Positions 16,625 to 20,946 of a stretch of DNA of 20,946 bases are shown in pieces. Positions within the stretch are counted from its first letter, which is position 1. Every line of letters starts with the position of its first letter. The position numbers and the translations under genes were made by a program. This DNA is from CAZFDE01 sp964517795. GTDB taxonomy: Bacteria > Planctomycetota > Phycisphaerae > Sedimentisphaerales > Anaerobacaceae. The DNA is taken from contig CAZFDE010000045.1 in NCBI GenBank assembly GCA_964517795.1, positions 1 to 20,946 on the forward strand, read 5' to 3'. A model generated the notes under the pieces. It worked only from the letters and a program-made list of their open reading frames with translations, ran no database searches and was not told the DNA's origin.

Positions 16625-16679
16625 GCAAAATGTATATATCATCTAAACATGATTGCTTAAAGATTCAAAAGGACAATTA

Positions 16680-16853
16680 ATGCTAATCGTTTATAAACCC
16701 CTGTTTTTTATAGGGGGATCCCTTGTTTGCTATCAGGGTTGTCGAACTACACATAGTTTTTGGCTAATTTTGTGCTTTTTGGCGTTTTCTCGAAGGCAAT
16801 TTTCTTCTTTACGGCGTAAGAAGCTTAGTTTAATATGGTTTATCGGACTTTGA
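16680..16853 (+). CDS. doubtful short hydrophobic ORF
   Basis: 57 residues starting MLIVYKPLFFIGGSL, with AAGGA six bases before the ATG and a perfect TTGACA-type -35 about 85 bp upstream. The product is hydrophobic in its first half and Arg/Lys/Ser-rich later. No family is recognised and codon use is typical of non-coding AT-rich DNA. It may be a small membrane protein, the leader of a longer transcript, or not a gene. Confidence 0.15.
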   Translation: MLIVYKPLFFIGGSLVCYQGCRTTHSFWLILCFLAFSRRQFSSLRRKKLSLIWFIGL

Positions 16854-17065
16854 TTCTTTGAAACAGGAATTAGGAAAAGGCGTATGCGGAACTTTATAGC
16901 TCACACATTCTGGGCCATCAATATAGAAATCTATTTTCTTTATGAGAGGAATTCACTTAAAAACACAACACTCACCACGTCGCAGAATACGATCTACAGA
17001 GGAAATTATATGCATTAAAGATTTGAACCATTAATTACAAAACGTTTATGTGAAAGGAGAACGAA

Positions 17066-17590
17066 ATGAGAAAGAAAACAATGATTAAAATTGGCCTTTT
17101 GGCACTGTTTTTAACCGGTGTATCCATCGCGTTATTCGGCTGTGGAAATTCCGGTTGTAAAACAAAATGGTCCTGGGGCAAAAAAGACATTGTCGATACG
17201 GCTGTGGCTGCCGATGATTTCAATACATTGGTTGCCGCTGTCCAAGCAGCAGGTCTGGTCGAAACGCTGAAAGGCGAAGGGCCCTTTACGGTCTTTGCAC
17301 CGACCGATGATGCATTTGCAAAACTGCCTGCAGGAACACTTGATGACCTCTTGAAGCCTGAAAACAAGCAAAAACTGGCTTCGATTCTGACTTATCATGT
17401 GGTTGCCGGCAAAGTCATGGCAGCCGATGTGGTGAATCTCAGCAGCGCCAAAACCGTCAATGGTCAATCTTTATCAATTAAAGTCCATGGCGATACGGTG
17501 ATGGTTGATAACGCCACTGTTATCAAGACGGACATTAAATGCTCAAACGGTGTCATTCACGTGATTGATGCGGTGGTTCTGCCCAAGTAA
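17066..17590 (+). CDS. fasciclin (FAS1) domain lipoprotein
   Basis: 174 residues. A lipoprotein signal peptide ends in the lipobox-like ALFGC (Cys26). One complete FAS1 domain covers about 38-172, with the conserved block FTVFAPTDDAF (74-84), the YH pair (Tyr110-His111) in ILTYHVVAGKV, and the closing GVIHVIDAVVLP. FAS1 domains mediate adhesion and are common as secreted or lipid-anchored single-domain proteins in bacteria. AAAGGAG lies six bases before the ATG. It is a single-gene unit closed by a strong terminator. I found no GATC in this gene although most of the window is dense in them, which hints at a different origin. Confidence 0.92.
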   Translation: MRKKTMIKIGLLALFLTGVSIALFGCGNSGCKTKWSWGKKDIVDTAVAADDFNTLVAAVQAAGLVETLKGEGPFTVFAPTDDAFAKLPAGTLDDLLKPENKQKLASILTYHVVAGKVMAADVVNLSSAKTVNGQSLSIKVHGDTVMVDNATVIKTDIKCSNGVIHVIDAVVLPK

Positions 17591-17622
17591 GAAAAAAATT
17601 GGATTGAAAAAGTACGACCTGA

Positions 17623-17660
17623 AAGACTTGCCTTGCTTCAACAAGGCAAGTCTTGTTTTG
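17623..17660 (+). terminator. intrinsic terminator of the fasciclin gene
   Basis: A perfect 13-bp stem, AAGACTTGCCTTG (17623-17635) against CAAGGCAAGTCTT (17642-17654), with a 6-nt loop (CTTCAA), is followed by GTTTTG. It lies 33 bp after the fasciclin stop. Confidence 0.8.
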
Positions 17661-17755
17661 ATGTTTCAATATTTTAACTTAGGCGAATCAAGCGTTCATC
17701 TTAATTCTTTACCGGCCCCATCTTCCTTGAGTCACAAGGATGATTTACAGATTTC

Positions 17756-19159
17756 TTATGATGATGAATTTTCTTTGGCCATGCATGTTATGCGTTGAAA
17801 TAGAAATAAGGTTTTGACTTTTTGGGGCTGGCCGTCGATCTCCAGAAGCGGATATGCCAGAAAGTTGATCGGGCCAGATGCCGGGCCGGGCTCGACCACC
17901 AGATCGCGCCCGCGGGTGAATTCGAACCGGTTGGCCGGGTGATGACCGAAAAAGTACATACTCAAAGCGGTGAACTTGTCGGCTTCGCTGATATCCACCG
18001 GCCACCATTTGCCATCCGCATAGAATTCGGCCCAGCAGTGATAGCCGTCGGTGCCGCCATCGTTGCGTTCGGAGGGGATTGCCGCGCCGATCGCAAACCG
18101 TGCGGGAATGCCGACAGATCGTGCCAGCCCGATGAAATATGCGTGGTAATCCGTGCAGTTGCCGTGCTGTGCGTTACAGGCGAAGATCGCATCGCCTTTG
18201 CCCCACCCCTCGCCGAATTTCTGGTACCGCATTTGATCGATCACATGATCATATAATGCCCTGGCTTTCATGACATCGTCATGATGCCCTTGGATGACCT
18301 TTTCAGCGATGGCCTTGAGGTTGTCATCCGACGGGACCATCTTTTCGGCTTGCAGATACTTCGCCGCCTCACACGGGTCGCCGGCATAGGCACTTTTTTC
18401 CAGCCGTTCGACCTCGTACACAATCTCCAGTGTTTTTCCGCTGTCCTGCGGCCCCAGTTCGAGAAACACGATTCGGTTGCCGTGGGCCTTATCCACAAGG
18501 GTTTGATGCGTACCGGGCAGATTCATGGATTTGACCACAACGGTTTGGAAATCATCGGAGTCGGCCAGCGGCAGCCAGCATCGCGACGGGCCGGTGATCG
18601 GGGGCAGCGTAGCCTGATAGCGAAATTCGAAGGCATCGCGGCCGGTCAGCACCCCCAACAGCTCTTTCGAGGCGTCATCGACCGAGGCCCTGACCCATGT
18701 TTTGTCCGCGTTTTGTTTCCATACGTAATAGGGCTTGCCGTTGAGCTTGTGGACGGTCGTCTCGGTTACGGTCATATCGCCCGGATCGCCTTCGAGAAAA
18801 AAGTCAATATCGTAAAACTGCCCGTCGTCACTGACCATATCCACACAGGCGAAGTGACGCTGCGGCGCCAGCGATGCCAGATACTCGACATGGACGCGCA
18901 CCAGCTTCAATTTTAATTCGTTCTCTTCAAAGGGAACGATAAAGTAGCCGCCGCCGCGTTCAACCTGTTCGTCGATATGTTTTTCGATCCCGGCCTGGAT
19001 TTCACCGGTGACGATCGTCGGGACATACCGCGATTCCGGTTGCGGTTCATCGGATGATTTCTGTCGGTCACAGCCGAATATGACCACCCCGGCCAGAACA
19101 GTGATTGCAGCAAGAACATCCAAACGAACGACGATACGTATTCGGTTTCTCTTTGCCAT
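17756..19159 (-). CDS. transglutaminase-like domain lipoprotein
   Basis: 467 residues from the ATG at 19159, which has GGGG eight bases upstream. An upstream GTG at 19177 would add six residues but lacks a Shine-Dalgarno. A hydrophobic segment ends in IFGC (Cys30), so the protein is probably lipid-anchored. Residues about 45-270 are a strand-rich domain I do not recognise. The C-terminal part holds a transglutaminase-like core with the Cys-His-Asp triad: NCTDYHAYFIGLARSVGIPA (Cys335), GYHCWAEFY (His374) and WWPVDISEAD (Asp389). Such bacterial proteins are usually proteases or amidases in the envelope; the substrate is unknown. The gene is convergent with the fasciclin gene and 118 bp downstream of a small lipoprotein gene. 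Confidence 0.88.
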   Translation of the reverse strand: MAKRNRIRIVVRLDVLAAITVLAGVVIFGCDRQKSSDEPQPESRYVPTIVTGEIQAGIEKHIDEQVERGGGYFIVPFEENELKLKLVRVHVEYLASLAPQRHFACVDMVSDDGQFYDIDFFLEGDPGDMTVTETTVHKLNGKPYYVWKQNADKTWVRASVDDASKELLGVLTGRDAFEFRYQATLPPITGPSRCWLPLADSDDFQTVVVKSMNLPGTHQTLVDKAHGNRIVFLELGPQDSGKTLEIVYEVERLEKSAYAGDPCEAAKYLQAEKMVPSDDNLKAIAEKVIQGHHDDVMKARALYDHVIDQMRYQKFGEGWGKGDAIFACNAQHGNCTDYHAYFIGLARSVGIPARFAIGAAIPSERNDGGTDGYHCWAEFYADGKWWPVDISEADKFTALSMYFFGHHPANRFEFTRGRDLVVEPGPASGPINFLAYPLLEIDGQPQKVKTLFLFQRITCMAKENSSS

Positions 19160-19277
19160 AACCGATACCCCTTTCACAAAAAAATTGAGCTTCCGCCTTA
19201 ATGTCTCAAACGATACGCGCGTACACCCCTAAAATTACGAGGCAGCATCAAATTCAGTGCGGCAAATTTTTCTGTTT

Positions 19278-19448
19278 TTAGTGTGCGGGATGATCTTTGG
19301 GTATATCCGAAGCCGGGTGTTCATCGTTGACATCATGCATGTGTGTTTCCATCGACTTCATTTCGTCGGCCGTTTCTTCCTTGCACCCGTTGAGACCCCA
19401 CAGGCACATCATCGCAACCGCCAATGTAATCCATAGCCACTTCTTCAT
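19278..19448 (-). CDS. small (56-residue) histidine-containing lipoprotein
   Basis: The start ATG at 19448 has AAAGGA seven bases upstream and a good promoter about 60 bp further up. The signal peptide MKKWLWITLAVAMMCLWGLNG leads to lipobox LNGC (Cys22). The mature part is only about 35 residues, acidic and His/Met-containing: CKEETADEMKSMETHMHDV, then NDEHPASDIPKDHPAH. It has five His and three Met after the cysteine, which could bind a metal such as copper, but that is inference. It lies upstream of the transglutaminase gene on the same strand, 118 bp apart. No family is recognised. Confidence 0.72.
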   Translation of the reverse strand: MKKWLWITLAVAMMCLWGLNGCKEETADEMKSMETHMHDVNDEHPASDIPKDHPAH

Positions 19449-19505
19449 TTCGCTTTCCTTTCAGTTTATGGAATCGACAAAAATTCAATTTCCTCATTTA
19501 CGATG

Positions 19506-19535
19506 ATTGTACAAAATGCGAAAGGGGCCATTCAA
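19506..19535 (-). promoter_or_regulatory. promoter of the small lipoprotein gene
   Basis: On the minus strand, -35 TTGAAT (19530-19535, 4/6), 18-bp spacer, -10 TACAAT (19506-19511, 5/6). The start would be about 50 nt before the ATG at 19448. It may also drive the transglutaminase gene. Confidence 0.5.
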
Positions 19536-19632
19536 GGAAAAACGCAAAGAAATATATACGAAAATTCTTTATATCTCGATCGCATTTGGCTCTGAATCGT
19601 TGTTTTTCACACGTCAACAAAGGTTGGACGCC

Positions 19633-20043
19633 TTATTGATTCAGTTCTTTAAGGCCGGTGTACTCGTCTAAAATGCGGGTGACGGGCTGATCCAACGCTG
19701 TGATCGCCACTTCGGCGGTACTGAAAACCACTGCTTTGGTTAAGTGGCCGCCGACCGCCTGTTTTTCATCCGATACCATGATATGGATATGCAGCGTCAA
19801 TTCGCCATCGAATGTGGCGACACTGCCTTGCGCACAAACGATCTCCAGCGGGCCTGTCAGTTCTTTGGTGATATATTTGCCCGGCAGCGCTTTAAGGAAT
19901 CCCAGTGTCGCGGACTGCAGTGCCCCGATCATGCCCGTTACGATCCCCGAGGTGATTTTATTGTTGCGGCAATATTCGGTAATTGCCTCAACCAGTTCGG
20001 TATCCGGCTTAACCCGAAAAAGGTGCGTGTTGGTTGATTTCAT
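19633..20043 (-). CDS. PPC/DUF296 domain protein
   Basis: 136 residues forming one complete PPC (plants and prokaryotes conserved, DUF296) domain. It starts with the RVKPDTELVEAI strand-helix, then GIVTGMIGALQSATLGFL. The conserved histidines His85 and His87 are in LHIHIMV and His100 is in VGGHL; together they form the metal-binding site seen in PPC structures. The fold forms trimers. In plants it is linked to AT-hook DNA binding; stand-alone bacterial copies have no proven function, so 'DNA-binding' would overstate it. GGAAGGAG lies about 10 nt upstream. The ATG overlaps the stop of the membrane protein gene (ATGA), so the two are co-translated. Confidence 0.92.
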   Translation of the reverse strand: MKSTNTHLFRVKPDTELVEAITEYCRNNKITSGIVTGMIGALQSATLGFLKALPGKYITKELTGPLEIVCAQGSVATFDGELTLHIHIMVSDEKQAVGGHLTKAVVFSTAEVAITALDQPVTRILDEYTGLKELNQ

Positions 20044-20558
20044 ATCGACTGACTCCTTCCTTTGTTAGCGGGAACATTAAATCGACCGTTTTGTTCGATT
20101 TTACGAATATTTTGCAGTGCGATCCATAGGGGAAGTGCGGCCCCCGGCGCAAAGGCCAAATCGACGAAGAACCACCCTAATGGGATCCCGCGAATGGGGA
20201 TACATACGGCGGCCAATACCGGGACCAGCGCACACATGATCAGGCCGGACTGAACGATCCATTTATTGCGTACGGGATCGCGAATCGCACCGGCAAACAG
20301 AATCGCCAAACAGATGTGCGCGAAGGCGAGCCAGTCGTAACCATACAGCAGGAAAGGATACTGGTTTTTGACGGTCTGCAGCGCTTCGATAACATTTGTA
20401 AGAAAAAGATGTAATCCGCCGGCCGGTTGACACTCACCCCAGAGAACCGAGACAATGAACTTCAACTCGGCCACCGCGGGCCAGACGGTCACCCCGAAAA
20501 ACAAAAGACCGAACGCAACAATCGCCAGCATCCATCTTGCCCGGGACAAGTTATTCAT
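20040..20558 (-). CDS. four-helix membrane protein of unknown function
   Basis: 172 residues. Hydrophobic segments at about 9-30, 74-93, 102-121 and 126-148 suggest four membrane helices with a short basic C-terminal tail (NGRFNVPANKGRSQSI). Two charged loop patches (AGAIRDPVRNKW and IPIRGIPLGWF) may be conserved, but I do not recognise the family. GAGGTG lies two bases before the ATG. An extended -10 promoter candidate lies about 70 bp upstream. It is translationally coupled to the PPC gene, so a shared role is plausible. Confidence 0.75.
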   Translation of the reverse strand: MNNLSRARWMLAIVAFGLLFFGVTVWPAVAELKFIVSVLWGECQPAGGLHLFLTNVIEALQTVKNQYPFLLYGYDWLAFAHICLAILFAGAIRDPVRNKWIVQSGLIMCALVPVLAAVCIPIRGIPLGWFFVDLAFAPGAALPLWIALQNIRKIEQNGRFNVPANKGRSQSI

Positions 20559-20624
20559 TACACCTCAATCGAATACGTAAGATCATCATTCGGATCGCTT
20601 ATTTTATCATTAGATGCCTATTCC

Positions 20625-20633
20625 ACTATACCA
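20625..20633 (-). promoter_or_regulatory. candidate extended -10 promoter of the membrane protein/PPC unit
   Basis: On the minus strand, TGGTATAGT (20625-20633) is an extended -10 (TGn + TATAGT, 5/6). The -35 position holds only GTGAAC. A second TGATAAAAT lies at 20601-20609. Either could serve the two-gene unit. Confidence 0.35.
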
Positions 20634-20670
20634 GGTTGCCTTAGCCAGTTCACGATTTTACGCTTACTGA

Positions 20671-20901
20671 CCGGCACTACCCCCAAGGGGAGTCGAACCC
20701 CTTGGCGTAACCAATGTAAATAAAGTAACTTGTGAATACGGCTATGTCAAGGGGTGGCCTGAATGTGGGCCTAAAAATGACTTTTCCGCTAATTTGCAAC
20801 ATATCATCAAGGATTGGGCAAAATTACCCGTACATATTAAGGCCGCCATCAAAGCTTTAATAGAATCTCAGAAAGATAATTTTGAAACTATTGGTTTTTG
20901 A
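20671..20901 (+). pseudogene. C-terminal fragment of a recombinase-associated ORF, no start codon
   Basis: This frame is open for 76 codons between stops but has no ATG or GTG. The first part reads PPRGVEPLG, which is the translation of a tRNA T-arm-like sequence. The later part reads NLQHIIKDWAKLPVHIKAAI, then KALIESQK, an amphipathic helical tail. From memory, this pairing ('RGxEPL', then 'W..LP..I+A.I.A++') is the usual C-terminus of integrase-linked ORFs in planctomycetes that read in from a tRNA 3' end. The remaining, larger part of such a gene is absent upstream. It looks like a remnant left by an excised or decayed element. Composition is AT-rich with no GATC. Confidence 0.5.
20683..20705. 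other. tRNA T-arm-like hairpin, possible attachment-site remnant
   Basis: CCAAGGGG (20683-20690) and CCCCTTGG (20698-20705) form a perfect 8-bp stem around the 7-nt loop AGTCGAA. Read on the minus strand the loop is TTCGACT, which fits the T-loop consensus TTCRANY. No D-arm, anticodon arm or matching acceptor strand is present, so this is not a tRNA gene. The position inside the recombinase-like fragment fits a tRNA 3'-end attachment site. Confidence 0.45.
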
Positions 20902-20946
20902 ATAAATCACTTAAATCTCACAAAGACAGTTTTGTATGTTTGAAAA

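Larger units (their letters stand above)
16512..17065. other. 554-bp AT-rich intergenic region
   Basis: Between the divergent metallophosphoesterase and fasciclin genes. It holds two facing promoter candidates near 16592-16624 and one doubtful short ORF (16680-16853). A small CCCCT/AGGGG hairpin lies near 16697-16715. From about 16860 to 17040 I see no gene, repeat or obvious structure. GATC density is low here, as in the fasciclin gene. Confidence 0.5.

Noticed and set aside
17565..17798. 77-codon open frame after the fasciclin gene
   Set aside because: It starts inside the fasciclin gene and runs through the intrinsic terminator and into the 3' end of the transglutaminase gene.
19160..19177. 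GTG start of the transglutaminase gene
   Set aside because: No Shine-Dalgarno is present before it, while the ATG at 19159 has GGGG at good spacing.
20640..20760. A tRNA or tmRNA gene at the right end
   Set aside because: Only a T-arm-like hairpin is present. No acceptor partner strand, D-arm or anticodon arm can be found on either strand.
1..20946. CRISPR array, toxin-antitoxin, restriction or phage defence system
   Set aside because: No regularly spaced repeats were seen and no Cas, nuclease, methylase or toxin-like proteins are encoded. The DinG-type helicase has the ordinary housekeeping form.

Overview
The window looks like part of a free-living, partly anaerobic bacterial chromosome of the Planctomycetota type (Phycisphaerae / Sedimentisphaerales-like). 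That is an inference from gene content and protein style, because no rRNA or marker gene is present. Pointers are pyruvate phosphate dikinase, an iron-sulfur flavoprotein, a class I (4Fe-4S) fumarase subunit, a secreted S55-peptidase/propeller pair, several small lipoproteins, and a recombinase-type C-terminal tail at the right edge. Most genes are moderately GC-rich and unusually dense in GATC.

Layout. (1) 1-3100, minus strand: tRNA-His(GUG) with its own consensus promoter, then ppdK with a near-perfect sigma70 promoter. Three 11-bp repeats lie between them. (2) 3144-5490, minus strand: an iron-sulfur flavoprotein and a SpoIIAA/STAS-like protein, probably one transcript, preceded by an AT-rich gene for a secreted orphan protein that looks imported. 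(3) 5561-7417, minus strand: an RluD-type pseudouridine synthase and a membrane-anchored TPR-like protein. (4) 7581-15397, plus strand: a tight five-gene run of S55 peptidase-like protein, secreted beta-propeller protein, class I fumarase alpha subunit, TSUP transporter and DinG-type helicase, with junctions of 17 bp or less and one TAATG overlap. Regions 3 and 4 start from two back-to-back promoters that appear to share one palindromic -35 box. (5) 15459-16511, minus strand: a membrane metallophosphoesterase, convergent with the helicase gene. (6) 16512-17660: an AT-rich intergenic region, then a fasciclin lipoprotein with a strong intrinsic terminator. (7) 17756-19448, minus strand: a transglutaminase-like lipoprotein and a 56-residue histidine-containing lipoprotein. 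(8) 19633-20558, minus strand: a four-helix membrane protein translationally coupled (ATGA) to a PPC/DUF296 protein. (9) 20671-20901: a start-less recombinase-like tail running through a tRNA T-arm-like hairpin, read as an integration scar.

How the genes fit together: PPDK (pyruvate/PEP), the class I fumarase subunit and the iron-sulfur flavoprotein suggest central metabolism with anaerobic, Fe-S-dependent steps. The S55/propeller pair and the lipoproteins point to a busy cell envelope. No complete new defence or mobile system is visible. The most unusual items are the shared -35 promoter pair, the swapped S55 half-domain order, the GATC enrichment with gene-specific gaps, and the integration scar.
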